Shown piece after piece: positions 1 to 10,897 of a stretch of DNA of 64,000 nt. Source of the stretch: Pseudomonas sp. DY-1 (lineage in GTDB: Bacteria; Pseudomonadota; Gammaproteobacteria; Pseudomonadales; Pseudomonadaceae). The notes under the pieces are model-generated. The model was not told where the DNA came from, ran no database searches, and worked only from the letters and a program-made list of their open reading frames with translations. The position numbers and the translations under genes are program-made. Location of the stretch: positions 3,100,001-3,164,000 of the forward strand of contig NZ_CP032616.1 in the NCBI RefSeq assembly GCF_003626975.1. The letters run 5' to 3'. Position 1 is the stretch's first letter. Every line of letters begins with the position of its first letter.

Positions 1-1
1 C

Positions 2-787
2 CACGTGACCGCAGGTGCCGACCAGATCGTGGTAGCCCTGAAGGACGGACGTGAAACCCTGGCACGCCTGGTGGGAAGCGATCCTGAAACCGACCTCGCG
101 GTGCTGAAGATCGACCTCAAGGATCTCCCGCCGATCACCCTCGGCCGCTCGGACAATATCCGCATCGGCGACGTTGCCCTGGCGATCGGTAACCCTTTCG
201 GAGTCGGCCAGACCGTGACCATGGGCATCATCAGCGCCACCGGCCGGAACCAGTTGGGCCTGAACACCTATGAAGACTTCATCCAGACCGACGCCGCGAT
301 CAACCCCGGTAACTCCGGCGGCGCGCTGGTTGACGCCAACGGCAACCTGATCGGCATCAACACCGCGATTTTCTCCAAGTCAGGTGGCTCCCAGGGCATC
401 GGCTTCGCCATTCCGGTCAAACTGGCGCTGGAAGTCATGAAGGCGATCGTCGAGCACGGCTCGGTGATTCGCGGCTGGCTAGGCATCGAAGTACAACCCC
501 TGACCCCGGAGCTCGCGGAATCCTTCGGCCTGGAAGGTCGCCCCGGCATCGTAGTCGCCGGCATCTACCGCGACAGCCCAGCCCAACGCGCCACCCTGCA
601 ACCCGGTGACATCATTCTCAGCATCGACGGCGAACCGGCTGGTGACGGCCGCCGCTCGATGAACCAGGTGGCGCGTACTCGCCCCGGTGAAAAGGTAAGC
701 ATTCAGGTGATGCGCAACGGCCAGGAACTGGAATTGACCGCAGAAGTCGGTGTGCGGCCGCCGCCCAGTAGCAACGGCGGCAGCTGA
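2..787 (+). CDS. algW: AlgW/DegS-type periplasmic serine protease, 5'-truncated by window edge
   Basis: Site-1 protease of the envelope-stress cascade. In Pseudomonas, AlgW cleaves the anti-sigma factor MucA when its PDZ domain senses misfolded outer-membrane proteins. The reading frame is open at the left edge; its first codon (2-4, CAC, followed by Val) is the expected catalytic His of the HV motif. The Asp lies in SDPETDLAV and the Ser in GNSGGAL (Ser codon 314-316), so the triad is complete. One PDZ domain follows, which fits AlgW/DegS rather than two-PDZ DegP. The signal anchor and start lie outside the window. A hairpin terminator follows the stop. Family assignment is sure; AlgW as against another DegS-like protease rests on the neighbouring his genes. 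Confidence 0.9.
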   Translation, partial: HVTAGADQIVVALKDGRETLARLVGSDPETDLAVLKIDLKDLPPITLGRSDNIRIGDVALAIGNPFGVGQTVTMGIISATGRNQLGLNTYEDFIQTDAAINPGNSGGALVDANGNLIGINTAIFSKSGGSQGIGFAIPVKLALEVMKAIVEHGSVIRGWLGIEVQPLTPELAESFGLEGRPGIVVAGIYRDSPAQRATLQPGDIILSIDGEPAGDGRRSMNQVARTRPGEKVSIQVMRNGQELELTAEVGVRPPPSSNGGS

Positions 788-796
788 TCGATAAAC

Positions 797-820
797 ACGG
801 CGCCTGAGGGCGCCGTTTTC
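797..820 (+). terminator. Rho-independent terminator of algW
   Basis: An 8-bp perfect stem, ACGGCGCC (797-804) with GGCGCCGT (809-816), is followed by a T-rich tail. It separates algW from the accessory TonB-receptor unit downstream. Confidence 0.8.
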
Positions 821-881
821 GATTTCTGGGCCAAAGCAGGAATCATCCGACGCTGGACAAGAACGATTCTCGCCTTGCAAA

Positions 882-898
882 ATGTTATGTTATTACAT
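882..898 (+). promoter_or_regulatory. Zur-like operator in front of the TonB receptor gene
   Basis: The 17-mer ATGTTATGTTATTACAT matches the Pseudomonas Zur consensus as I remember it (ATGTTATAWTATAACAT) at 15 of 17 positions, with a perfect left half. It ends 17 bases before the receptor ATG, so bound repressor would cover the transcription or translation start region. This suggests expression when zinc is scarce. The match was made by eye. Confidence 0.6.
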
Positions 899-915
899 CT
901 TCTGCGAGACTTCCG

Positions 916-3015
916 ATGCGCTCCCACCACCTCGCGCCTGTCACCGGGTTGCTTCTCAGCCTGCTGGGCGAAGCCACTGCCGCCGAAGCGACCCTCCCCC
1001 TTCTACTGGACGACATTCAGATCAACGAGCACCGTCAGGAAAACGCGGATGGCCCGGTACGCGGCTACCGCGCAACCCGTTCGGCCAGTGCTACCCGCAC
1101 CGATACCGATATCCGCGACATCCCCCAGGCGATAAGCGTGATTCCGGCTCAAGTGCTGGAGGACCTGGACATTTCCCGCCTCGATCGAGCCTTGGATTTC
1201 GCCGGGGGCGTATCGCGGCAGAACAACTTCGGCGGCCTGACCTTACTCTCCTACAGCATCCGCGGCTTCACCACGGGCGAGTTGTACAAGAACGGTTTCG
1301 CAATAAACCGCGGCAGCTACAGCTCGCCAGACACCTCCGTCATCGAGCGCATCGAAGTGCTCAAGGGACCCGCCGCCAGCCTGTATGGGCGCGGCGATCC
1401 GGGTGGCACTGTGAATATAGTGACCAAGAAGCCCCAGGCCGAACGCTTCTCGCGCTTCAAGGCCAGTGCCGGGAGTTGGGACCGCTATCGCGTCAGCCTG
1501 GATGTCAACGCGCCGCTCGATGATGAAGACATGCTGCTGTCGCGCATCAATCTGGCAACTGAGGACAACAGCAGCTTTCGCAACCATGCCGGCAACCAAC
1601 GCCTGGCGATCAGCCCCTCCCTGAGCTGGCAACTGACCCCCGATACCCGCCTGCTGCTGGAGACGGAGTTCGTCCAGCACGAATCGGTGTTCGATCGCGG
1701 TATCCCGGCCGTGAACGGAGAGCTGGGAACGGTCAAACGCTCCACCTTCCTCGGCGAACCCTACGACGGTGAAGTCCGCAATCGCAACCAGATGATCCAG
1801 GCCAGCCTGGAGCATCACCTCAATGACAGCTGGAAACTGCGCCTGGCCAATCATTACGCCCAGGGACACTTGCAGGGTGACTCCTCAGAGACCTCACGAC
1901 TGATCGGCACCCAGGTGACCCGTTTCTATCGCCAGCGGGATTTCGAGTGGAACGACAGCATCACTCAACTGGAACTGCATGGCCTCTTCGAGACGGGCAA
2001 TTGGCTGCACCAGAGCCTGGCTGGCATCGAGTACGAGAACTACCGCAACAGCCAGAAGTACCCACAAAGCCTGACATCACTGGATTACGGCCTGGACATC
2101 TATAACCCGGTGTACGGCAGGCCGAAGCCGCCAATCGTCAATCCAAACGACTTCTTCGAACAGGTGGAAAGCCGCGCATTGAACCTGCAGGACCAGATCG
2201 ACTTCGGCCAAGGCTGGAAGGGCTTGATCGGCGCCCGCTTCGAACATTTCGAACAGACGGCACTGAACCGCGCGACGCGAATCAGCAATGGCCAGGACAA
2301 GGAAAGCCTGACCCTGCGAAGCGGCCTGCTCTACCAGCTGACACCAGAGATAGGCCTGTTCGCCAACGCGGCGACATCAGTCAAACCCAACGCAATCGGC
2401 AGCCAGGGCACTGGCTTCGATCCGGAAAAAGGTTTCGGCAAGGAGGCTGGCTTAAAGCTCGACCTGCTGGGTGGCCGCATCGGTGCAACGGTCGCACTCT
2501 TCCACATCGACAAGGAAAACGTACTCACGGCCGCCCCAAACAATCCCGGCGAAAACATCGCAGCCGGCCGCGCGCGCAGCCAGGGCCTGGACCTGCAGGT
2601 CAGTGGACAGCTGACCGACACGGTACGGCTGATCGGCGCCTATGCCTACATCGACGCCGAGATCACCAAGGACAACGTGCTGCCCGAAGGCAGTCGCCTG
2701 CTCGGCGTGCCCGAGCACAGTGGCAGCCTGCTGGCTGTCTATGAGTTCAAGGGCGGTCGTCTGCAGGGCTCGGATATCGGAGCCGCCCTCAACTATGTCG
2801 GCAATCGCTCCGGCCAGGCCGGCAGCCCGCTCGAGCTCCCTGCCTACGCCACCCTCGACCTGCTCGCCCATTACGAGGCGAGCGAACGAGCAACAGTCGG
2901 CCTGAACCTCAACAACCTCTTCGACCGCAAGTACTACGAGCGCTCGTACAACAGCGCTTGGGTCATGCCCGGCGAGCCCCGCAACCTCAACTTCAGTCTC
3001 ACCCTCGACCTCTGA
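916..3015 (+). CDS. TonB-dependent siderophore/metallophore receptor
   Basis: Outer-membrane gated beta-barrel of 699 aa. A signal peptide (about residues 1-22, ending near EATAAEA) is followed by a TonB-box-like stretch (LLLDDIQIN), a plug domain (about 50-160, with IERIEVLKGPAASLYG and GGTVNIVTKKP) and a 22-strand-type barrel. The C-terminus is LTLDL, ending in Leu rather than the usual Phe. It resembles FhuE-type siderophore receptors. Twelve bases after its stop lies a DUF4198 gene, and a Zur-like box lies upstream, so the ligand may be a zinc- or other metal-metallophore rather than ferric siderophore. The pair interrupts the algW-hisC neighbourhood known from P. aeruginosa, which suggests an acquired module. 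Family certain, substrate inferred. Confidence 0.85.
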   Translation: MRSHHLAPVTGLLLSLLGEATAAEATLPLLLDDIQINEHRQENADGPVRGYRATRSASATRTDTDIRDIPQAISVIPAQVLEDLDISRLDRALDFAGGVSRQNNFGGLTLLSYSIRGFTTGELYKNGFAINRGSYSSPDTSVIERIEVLKGPAASLYGRGDPGGTVNIVTKKPQAERFSRFKASAGSWDRYRVSLDVNAPLDDEDMLLSRINLATEDNSSFRNHAGNQRLAISPSLSWQLTPDTRLLLETEFVQHESVFDRGIPAVNGELGTVKRSTFLGEPYDGEVRNRNQMIQASLEHHLNDSWKLRLANHYAQGHLQGDSSETSRLIGTQVTRFYRQRDFEWNDSITQLELHGLFETGNWLHQSLAGIEYENYRNSQKYPQSLTSLDYGLDIYNPVYGRPKPPIVNPNDFFEQVESRALNLQDQIDFGQGWKGLIGARFEHFEQTALNRATRISNGQDKESLTLRSGLLYQLTPEIGLFANAATSVKPNAIGSQGTGFDPEKGFGKEAGLKLDLLGGRIGATVALFHIDKENVLTAAPNNPGENIAAGRARSQGLDLQVSGQLTDTVRLIGAYAYIDAEITKDNVLPEGSRLLGVPEHSGSLLAVYEFKGGRLQGSDIGAALNYVGNRSGQAGSPLELPAYATLDLLAHYEASERATVGLNLNNLFDRKYYERSYNSAWVMPGEPRNLNFSLTLDL

Positions 3016-3027
3016 TAGGAAATCTCC

Positions 3028-3756
3028 ATGCGCCTGGACAAACGCTTCTTCCTCACCCCCATCCTTGCAGCTGCCTTCGCAGGTCACGTTCATGCCCACG
3101 GACTGTGGACCGAACAACGGCGCGGCAACATCGAAGTGATCTACGGACACGGCGCCGAAGACGACGCCTTCAAGGCGGATAAAGTCAGCGGTGCCTGGGC
3201 CTTTGACGCACAGGGGCGGATGATCCCGGTGTCGGTCGAGCGCCTGGTGGACCATGCACGGCTCAAACCCTTGAAAGCGCCAGCAATCCTGGCGGTAGCC
3301 CTGGACAACGGTCCTTGGTCGCAGACCGCCGACAAGCAGTGGATAAACCAGGGGCAGCGGCAGGTTCCCGGGGCTGTTGCGTCCATCCATACCTGGAAGT
3401 ACAACCTGGCGTTTTATCAATCAGGAACGCAGCTCCCGGAGCTCAAGCGCATACGCCTGGCGATAGTGCCGGAAGCCGATCCGCTGGCGGTTGGACCGGG
3501 TAATTCGCTGCCGGTAAGGGTGCTACTGGACGGCAAGCCGGCGTCCGGTGTCGAACTGATCGGCGACTACCGGGGCGAACCCGATACCGTAAGCGCCACA
3601 ACCGACGCCGACGGTCGCGCCAAGATGCCGGTACGCAATTCCGGGCTGAACATCATCGCCGCCCAGGTCACCCTGGATACTCCGAACGATCCCGACGTGA
3701 AACAGCACGGACTGTTCAGTTCGCTGACCTTCCTTGGCGCACCGCACCACGAATGA
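3028..3756 (+). CDS. DUF4198 periplasmic metal-uptake-associated protein
   Basis: Exported protein of 242 aa. DUF4198 includes NikM-like components of nickel/cobalt uptake and proteins encoded beside TonB receptors. The signal peptide contains AAAFAGHVHAHGLW; cleavage after VHA would leave an N-terminal His followed by GLW, a potential metal ligand, and His also clusters at the C-terminus (PHHE). Residues about 150-215 (RVLLDGKPASGVELIGDYRG and what follows) look like an Ig/carboxypeptidase-regulatory-like fold. It is co-transcribed with the receptor (12-bp gap) and probably Zur-controlled. It could help strip metal from an imported complex; the exact role is unknown. Confidence 0.7.
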   Translation: MRLDKRFFLTPILAAAFAGHVHAHGLWTEQRRGNIEVIYGHGAEDDAFKADKVSGAWAFDAQGRMIPVSVERLVDHARLKPLKAPAILAVALDNGPWSQTADKQWINQGQRQVPGAVASIHTWKYNLAFYQSGTQLPELKRIRLAIVPEADPLAVGPGNSLPVRVLLDGKPASGVELIGDYRGEPDTVSATTDADGRAKMPVRNSGLNIIAAQVTLDTPNDPDVKQHGLFSSLTFLGAPHHE

Positions 3757-3770
3757 GCGCCCAAGAAAAA

Positions 3771-3802
3771 AGCCGAGGCGGTGACCCGCGCTCGGCTTTT
3801 CT
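3771..3802. terminator. Bidirectional terminator between the DUF4198 gene and hisC
   Basis: Stem AGCCGAG (3771-3777) / CTCGGCT (3791-3797) has an A-run on the left and TTTTCTTTT on the right. It can therefore end transcription of both convergent units. Confidence 0.8.
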
Positions 3803-3820
3803 TTTACTCACCCGCGAAAA

Positions 3821-4873
3821 TCAGAGATTACGCAAGGCATCCAGCAACGCCTGGTTCTGCTCGGGCGTGCCAATGGTGATGCGCAGGAACTGGGCAATTC
3901 GCTCCTGCTTGAAGTGGCGAACGATCACGCCCTGTTCGCGCAATCCAGCGGCAATGCTGGCGGCATCCTTCTGGGGATGGCGCGCGAATACGAAGTTGGC
4001 CGCCGAGGGCAGCACCTCGAAGCCCAGCTTTCCCAGATCAGCCACTAGCGATTCGCGGCTGTCGATCACCTTGCGGCAGGTTGCCTCGAAGTACGCCTTG
4101 TCTTCGAACGCAACCGCGGCACCAGCGATTGCCATGCGATCCAGCGGGTAGGAGTTGAAGCTGTTCTTGATCCGATCCAGCGCCTCGATCAGGTCCGGAT
4201 GGCCGACAGCCAGGCCAACCCGCAGCCCCGCCAGAGACCGGGACTTGGACAGGGTCTGGGTCACCAGCAGGTTCGGATAGCGGTCCACCAGGCTGATAGC
4301 CGTCTCGCCACCGAAGTCGATGTAGGCCTCGTCCACCAGCACTACGGTGTCCGGGTTGGCCCTGAGCAGACGTTCGATAGCCTCCAGCGCCAGCAGGCAG
4401 CCAGTGGGTGCATTGGGGTTGGGGAAGACGATGCCGCCATTGGGGCGCGCATAGTCTTCGACGCGAATCTGAAACTGTTCGTCCAGCGGCAGCGCCTCGA
4501 AGGGGATGCCATACAGCCCACAGTAGACCGGGTAGAAGCTGTAGCTCACATCCGGGAACAGCAGCGGCTTGCCGTGCTGGAACAGGCCGTGGAAAGCGTG
4601 TGCCAGGACCTCGTCCGAGCCGTTGCCGACGAACACCTGGTTCGTCTGCACACCGTAGTAGTCGGCCACCGCCTGCTTCAGGCGGTCACTGTTCGGGTCT
4701 GGATACAGGCGCAGGTTGTCACCCACCTCAGCCTGCATGGCCGCCACCGCTTTGGGCGACGGACCGTAAGGATTCTCGTTGGTGTTCAGCTTGACCAGCT
4801 TCGCCAGCTTGGGCTGCTCGCCAGGAACGTAGGGCACCAGGCCCTTGACGAAGGGACTCCAGAATTTGCTCAT
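3821..4873 (-). CDS. hisC: Histidinol-phosphate aminotransferase
   Basis: PLP enzyme of histidine synthesis that makes L-histidinol phosphate from imidazole acetol phosphate and glutamate. The protein is 350 aa, the normal length. The aspartate-aminotransferase fold is supported by [11 protein letters not shown] near the N-terminus, NPNAPTG, DEAYIDF and the PLP-binding Lys at about residue 210 ([10 protein letters not shown]). The ATG at 4873 (MSKFWSPF) is chosen; the frame stays open further upstream into hisD. It lies two bases after the hisD stop, so the two are translationally coupled. The minus-strand order is hisG, hisD, hisC. Confidence 0.95.
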   Translation of the reverse strand: MSKFWSPFVKGLVPYVPGEQPKLAKLVKLNTNENPYGPSPKAVAAMQAEVGDNLRLYPDPNSDRLKQAVADYYGVQTNQVFVGNGSDEVLAHAFHGLFQHGKPLLFPDVSYSFYPVYCGLYGIPFEALPLDEQFQIRVEDYARPNGGIVFPNPNAPTGCLLALEAIERLLRANPDTVVLVDEAYIDFGGETAISLVDRYPNLLVTQTLSKSRSLAGLRVGLAVGHPDLIEALDRIKNSFNSYPLDRMAIAGAAVAFEDKAYFEATCRKVIDSRESLVADLGKLGFEVLPSAANFVFARHPQKDAASIAAGLREQGVIVRHFKQERIAQFLRITIGTPEQNQALLDALRNL

Positions 4874-4875
4874 GC

Positions 4876-6189
4876 TCACTCCCCCTTGATGCGGAATTCG
4901 GCGCTGCGCGCGTGGGCTGTCAGAGACTCGCCCCGGGCCAGGATGGACGCGGTCTTGCCCAGTTCGGACGCGCCGTCGGCCGAGCAGAAAATGATCGAGG
5001 AACGCTTCTGGAAGTCGTACACACCCAGCGGTGAGGAGAAGCGCGCAGTGCCGGAGGTCGGCAGAACGTGGTTCGGACCAGCGCAGTAGTCGCCCAAGGC
5101 TTCGGCGGTATAACGCCCCATGAAGATGGCGCCGGCGTGGCGGATATGCGGGAGCCAGGACTGCGGATCGGCAACGGACAGCTCCAGGTGCTCGGGAGCG
5201 ATGCGGTTGGCCACTTGGCACGCCTGGGCCTCATCGGCCACCAGGATCAGTGCGCCGCGGTTCTCCAGGGAGGTGCGAATGATCTCGGCACGCTCCATGG
5301 TCGGGAGCAGTTTGTCGATGCTGGCGGCAACCTTGTCGAGGAAGGCGGCATCGGGGCTGACCAGGATGGCCTGGGCGTCTTCGTCGTGCTCGGCCTGCGA
5401 GAACAGGTCCATGGCGATCCAGTCGGGATCGGTGCCGCCATCGCAGACCACGAGAATTTCCGACGGACCAGCAATCATATCGATACCTACCTGTCCGAAG
5501 ACGTGGCGCTTGGCCGTGGCGACATAGATGTTGCCCGGACCGACGATCTTGTCCACCTGGGGCACGCTCTCGGTGCCATAGGCCAGTGCGGCCACCGCCT
5601 GGGCGCCGCCGATGGTGAAGACACGGTCCACCCCAGCCACACAGGCAGCCGCAAGGACGATCTCGTTGATTTCGCCGCGAGGCGTCGGCACGACCATCAC
5701 CACCTCGGCAACTCCAGCGACCTTGGCGGGAATCGCATTCATCAACACGGACGACGGATACGACGCCTTGCCGCCGGGTACATAAAGACCTGCGCGATCC
5801 AGCGGAGTTACCTGCTGGCCCAGTACCGTGCCGTCAGCTTCGGTGTAGGTCCAGGAGTCCTGTTTCTGCTTCTCGTGATAGCTACGCACACGAGCGGCAG
5901 CGGTTTCCAGCGCCTTGCGCTGCTCGGCGGTAATACGGGTCAGGGCCAGCTCCAGGCGCTCGCGCGGAAGGATCAGTTCCGCCATGGTGGTCGCCTGCAC
6001 ACCGTCGAAGCGCTGGGTGAACTCGACTACAGCAGCGTCGCCACGCTCACGCACGGCCTGGATGATGTCGAGGACACGCTGGTTGACCGCTTCGTCGGAT
6101 ACGCTTTCCCAGCTCAGCAGATGATCCAGGTGTCGCGCGAAATCCTGATCAGCGGCATTGAGTCGGCGGATGGCGATTGGAGCGGTCAT
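4876..6189 (-). CDS. hisD: Histidinol dehydrogenase
   Basis: Zinc- and NAD-dependent enzyme that oxidises L-histidinol twice to give histidine, the last step of the pathway. The 437 aa span the whole family. Recognisable segments are [50 protein letters not shown] (with zinc and catalytic residues) and PNHVLPT. I choose the ATG at 6189 (MTAPIAIRR) because it matches the start of Pseudomonas homologues; a longer start at 6210 exists. Located between hisG and hisC on the same strand. Confidence 0.95.
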   Translation of the reverse strand: MTAPIAIRRLNAADQDFARHLDHLLSWESVSDEAVNQRVLDIIQAVRERGDAAVVEFTQRFDGVQATTMAELILPRERLELALTRITAEQRKALETAAARVRSYHEKQKQDSWTYTEADGTVLGQQVTPLDRAGLYVPGGKASYPSSVLMNAIPAKVAGVAEVVMVVPTPRGEINEIVLAAACVAGVDRVFTIGGAQAVAALAYGTESVPQVDKIVGPGNIYVATAKRHVFGQVGIDMIAGPSEILVVCDGGTDPDWIAMDLFSQAEHDEDAQAILVSPDAAFLDKVAASIDKLLPTMERAEIIRTSLENRGALILVADEAQACQVANRIAPEHLELSVADPQSWLPHIRHAGAIFMGRYTAEALGDYCAGPNHVLPTSGTARFSSPLGVYDFQKRSSIIFCSADGASELGKTASILARGESLTAHARSAEFRIKGE

Positions 6190-6311
6190 AGCGGGCCTCT
6201 TGAATGGCAATTGCTCGGGCGCCGCTAGAGTAGCAAGCCCACCGTGCGGGCACCCGAGAATATTGGCTATGACACGGATAGGCGCGTGCGGCGCAGGGCC
6301 GCACTCAGGTG

Positions 6312-6947
6312 TCAGCTGGGGTGTCGAGACTCGACCGCGCTGCGCAGCACTTCGATCAGTGCCTGGATGCGCGCGTGCTGCATCTTCATCGATGCCTTGT
6401 TGACGATCAGTCGCGAGCTGATGGTGGCGATCAACTCCTGGGGTTCCAGGCCGTTGGCGCGCAGGGTATTGCCGGTGTCGACGACGTCGATGATCTTGTC
6501 AGCCAGGCCCACCAGGGGCGCCAACTCCATCGAGCCATAGAGCTTGATCACATCGACCTGGCGGCCCTGTTCGGCGTAGTAGCGTTTGGCGACGTTGACG
6601 AATTTGGTGGCTACGCGAAGGCGCCCCTTTGGCTCAGGCGCACCGATCGCGCCAGCGGTCATCAGCTTGCAGCAGGCGATCCTGAGGTCCAGCGGCTCGT
6701 ACAGGCCCTGGCCACCGTACTCCATCAACACGTCCTTGCCAGCAACGCCGAGATCGGCCGCGCCATGCTCGACATAGGTCGGCACGTCAGTGGCACGCAC
6801 GATGAGCAGGCGTACATCCTCCTGGGTAGTAGGGATGATCAGCTTGCGGCTCTTGTCCGGATTCTCGGTCGGTACGATGCCGGCCTCGGCAAGTAGCGGC
6901 AGGGTGTCGTCGAGAATTCGGCCCTTGGACAGCGCGATGGTGAGCAT
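6312..6947 (-). CDS. hisG: ATP phosphoribosyltransferase, short form
   Basis: First step of histidine synthesis, joining ATP and PRPP. At 211 aa this is the short HisG type, which lacks the C-terminal histidine-binding domain and is known to need HisZ as regulatory partner; hisZ is not in this window. The PRPP-binding loop [14 protein letters not shown] is clear, and the N-terminus [11 protein letters not shown] is typical. A GC hairpin (7005-7023) lies between murA and this gene. About 120 bases separate it from hisD. Confidence 0.95.
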   Translation of the reverse strand: MLTIALSKGRILDDTLPLLAEAGIVPTENPDKSRKLIIPTTQEDVRLLIVRATDVPTYVEHGAADLGVAGKDVLMEYGGQGLYEPLDLRIACCKLMTAGAIGAPEPKGRLRVATKFVNVAKRYYAEQGRQVDVIKLYGSMELAPLVGLADKIIDVVDTGNTLRANGLEPQELIATISSRLIVNKASMKMQHARIQALIEVLRSAVESRHPS

Positions 6948-7004
6948 GAAACTGGATTTCCTTGGCTACGGCCCTTGACGGGCCTGTTGCGCGGTCATCA
7001 CGGA

Positions 7005-7023
7005 CCGGCCCTTTCAGGGCCGG
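7005..7023 (-). terminator. GC-rich hairpin between murA and hisG
   Basis: Perfect 8-bp stem CCGGCCCT / AGGGCCGG around a TTC loop, with no T-run on the minus strand. It may attenuate rather than end readthrough from murA into hisG. Confidence 0.35.
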
Positions 7024-7036
7024 CCCGCATTTCGAC

Positions 7037-8562
<1,526 letters not shown>

Positions 8563-8608
8563 GCTCAACCTCAATCGGCGCCCAACGCGCGCGGGTCGGC
8601 CATGATAC

Positions 8609-8659
8609 AAAAAAGCCCTCTGCCTGCGAACCCCGCGCGCGCGGGGCCAGACGGAGGGC
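8609..8659 (-). terminator. Rho-independent terminator of the mla operon
   Basis: On the minus strand GCCCTC (complement of 8654-8659) pairs with GAGGGC (complement of 8615-8620), enclosing a second GC-rich helix, and is followed by six Ts. It lies just after mlaB. Confidence 0.75.
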
Positions 8660-8671
8660 GGTTTGATCGAA

Positions 8672-8980
8672 TCAAGCCTCCAGCGGCAGCAGCTCGGTCA
8701 ATCCGGAGACGTCGGCAATCTGCCGCATGTCTTCTGGCACTCCACGTACCGTTAACGACTTACCGGAAGCGCTGGAATCGCGCATGAAAGCCAGCAGCAG
8801 CGCGAGGCCGACACTGCTGGTCTTCTCTACCGCGGAGCAGTCCAGCAGCACGGAGGCGGTGCTGCTCGTCTGGATCAGCCGCCTCCCGTCTTCGCGCAGT
8901 TGCGGTCCGGTGCTGTAATCGAGCACGCCAACCAGGCGCAACTCGCCCGGAGCGGCCTGTTCGATACGGGCCTCGCTCAT
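8672..8980 (-). CDS. mlaB: STAS-domain protein MlaB
   Basis: Cytoplasmic STAS protein of 102 aa that binds the MlaF ATPase and stabilises the MlaFEDB phospholipid transporter. The STAS core is visible as VLLDCSAVEKTSSVGLALLLAFMR, with the usual Ser/Thr near the helix start. It overlaps mlaC by four bases (ATGA) and is the last gene of mlaFEDCB. Confidence 0.9.
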   Translation of the reverse strand: MSEARIEQAAPGELRLVGVLDYSTGPQLREDGRRLIQTSSTASVLLDCSAVEKTSSVGLALLLAFMRDSSASGKSLTVRGVPEDMRQIADVSGLTELLPLEA

Positions 8981-9636
8981 TGACCGCCCGCCTGCTTGGC
9001 TTCTTCAGACTGTTTGGCCTTGGCAACCACTTCGGCCCAACCATTGATGGTCTTGTCGAGGTCGTTACCATTGCGCTGCATGGTGTCGGCGAACTGGTCG
9101 CGGAACAGCTTGCCGATGTTGATGCCGTTGATGATCACGTTGCGCAGCATCCACTGCCCATTGACGTTCACCATGGTGTAGGAAACCGGGTAGACGGTGC
9201 CTTTGCTGTCTTTGACCTCCATGCCGACGCTGGTGCGCTCAGGATCTTCCTGCTTGGCCGGCAGTACACGAATTTCCTGGTTGTCGTACTCCAGCAGGGC
9301 ATTGCCGTAGAACTGGATCAGGCTGCGTTTGAAATTATCCTGGAAGCGCGTCATCTGCTCAGGAGTAGCCTTACGCGAGTACTTCACGGTCATGATGCTG
9401 CGGGAGATGCCATCGGCATCCACCACTGGACCAAGAATGCCGTTCAGGGCCTCGTAGAACGCGTTCGGGTCGCTGCGATATTGCTCTTTATTGGCCCTCA
9501 GGTCGGCCAGCAGCTGGTCGGTGGTTTGCTGCACCACATCGCGCGCGCTCGGCGCAGCGGTGGCCAGCAGAGGCAGGGCCGCCAGCAGGACCAGCAGGCC
9601 GTTACGCAGGGCATTGATCATGTTTCGCATCCTCAT
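8977..9636 (-). CDS. mlaC: Periplasmic phospholipid-binding protein MlaC
   Basis: Shuttles phospholipid between the outer-membrane MlaA and the inner-membrane MlaFEDB complex. It is 219 aa with a signal peptide ending near LLATAA, followed by the MlaC (Ttg2) domain (VDADGISRSIMTVKYSRKAT). The start at 9636 forms an ATGA overlap with mlaD; the ATG at 9621 (MINALRNG), with a GAGG nine bases upstream, is an equally good alternative. Confidence 0.92.
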   Translation of the reverse strand: MRMRNMINALRNGLLVLLAALPLLATAAPSARDVVQQTTDQLLADLRANKEQYRSDPNAFYEALNGILGPVVDADGISRSIMTVKYSRKATPEQMTRFQDNFKRSLIQFYGNALLEYDNQEIRVLPAKQEDPERTSVGMEVKDSKGTVYPVSYTMVNVNGQWMLRNVIINGINIGKLFRDQFADTMQRNGNDLDKTINGWAEVVAKAKQSEEAKQAGGQ

Positions 9637-10100
9637 TTGCTCTCTTTGTTGACCGAGTTCAGCAGGAACTTGCCGATCAGGTCTTCCAACACCAGGGCCG
9701 ACTGGGTGTCACGGATGGTTCCGCCATCCTTGAGCAGTTCCTCGTCGCCGCCGACGCTGATGCCAATGTACTTTTCACCCAGCAGGCCGGCCGTGAGGAT
9801 GGACGCGGTGGAGTCCGCAGGCAGGTTGTCCACACGCTTTTCGACTTCCATCGTGACGCGGCCGGTGTAGCTGTCGCGATCCAGATCGATCGCTGTAACC
9901 TTGCCGATGGTGACACCGGCCATGGTTACCTTTGCTCTGACAGTCAAACCGGCAATATTGTCGAAATGCGCGTAAAGCTTATAGGTGTCATCGCTGACGC
10001 CGTAGGACAGGCCGCTGACCCGTAAAGCCAGCAGCAGCAAGGCCAACAGACCGGCCAGGAGGAACAGGCCGACACCAATCTCCAAGGTGCGGATTTGCAT
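9633..10100 (-). CDS. mlaD: MCE-domain lipid transport protein MlaD
   Basis: Inner-membrane-anchored substrate-binding subunit that forms a hexameric ring in the periplasm. It has 155 aa: an N-terminal helix (about 7-27) and one MCE domain (VRAKVTMAGVTIGKVTAIDLD). It overlaps mlaE by one base and mlaC by four, showing tight translational coupling. Confidence 0.93.
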   Translation of the reverse strand: MQIRTLEIGVGLFLLAGLLALLLLALRVSGLSYGVSDDTYKLYAHFDNIAGLTVRAKVTMAGVTIGKVTAIDLDRDSYTGRVTMEVEKRVDNLPADSTASILTAGLLGEKYIGISVGGDEELLKDGGTIRDTQSALVLEDLIGKFLLNSVNKESK

Positions 10101-10897
10101 CAGAAATCTCCAAACATCAAGGCGGTCAGGATGAAGTCCAGCCCCAGCACGGCGAGCGAGGCATAGACCACGGTTTTAGTCGTAGCGCGGCTGATCCCTT
10201 CCGAGGTCGGCTCGCAGTCATACCCTTGGAACACGGCGATCCAGGTCACCACGAAGGCGAATACGACGCTCTTGATCACGCCGTTCAGCACATCCTCGGT
10301 GAATTGCACACTGTTCTGCATATTGGCCCAGAAAGAGCCCTCATAGACGCCCAGCCAGTCCACGGCCACCATGGCGCCACCCCAGATGCCCACGACGCTG
10401 AAAATCATCGCCAGCAGCGGCATCGAGATAAAGCCGGCCCAGAGCCGGGGGGCGATGATGTACTTGAGCGGGTCGACGCCGATCATTTCCAGGCTTGAGA
10501 GCTGCTCGGTGGATTTCATGTTGCCGATCTCGGCGGTCAGCGCGGAGCCAGCCCGACCAGCGAAAAGCAGGCCGGTCACTACTGGACCAAGCTCACGCAG
10601 CAGCGTCAGCGCCACCATCTGGCCGACTGCCTGCTCTGAACCGTAGTCGACCAGGATGTTGTATCCCTGCAGGGCCAACACCATGCCGATGAAAACGCCG
10701 GAAACGACGATGATCGCCAGCGACATCACGCCGACGGCATAGAGCTGCTTGACCAGCAACTGAAAGCCATTGCCAACGCCAGTGCGGCCGAACAGGGCAT
10801 GCAACAGGAACAGTGTGGAGCGCCCAAGCGCTTCCAGCACGTCCAGACCAGAACGCCCGAGCAGGCGAACGCGCTCGAGCAAGGACTTCTTGCGCAT
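10100..10897 (-). CDS. mlaE: ABC lipid transporter permease MlaE
   Basis: Integral inner-membrane permease of 265 aa with five to six hydrophobic segments. The family core is present ([20 protein letters not shown], then [20 protein letters not shown]), the segment that meets the ATPase. It overlaps mlaF by one base. Homologues are also known as Ttg2B. Confidence 0.94.
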   Translation of the reverse strand: MRKKSLLERVRLLGRSGLDVLEALGRSTLFLLHALFGRTGVGNGFQLLVKQLYAVGVMSLAIIVVSGVFIGMVLALQGYNILVDYGSEQAVGQMVALTLLRELGPVVTGLLFAGRAGSALTAEIGNMKSTEQLSSLEMIGVDPLKYIIAPRLWAGFISMPLLAMIFSVVGIWGGAMVAVDWLGVYEGSFWANMQNSVQFTEDVLNGVIKSVVFAFVVTWIAVFQGYDCEPTSEGISRATTKTVVYASLAVLGLDFILTALMFGDF

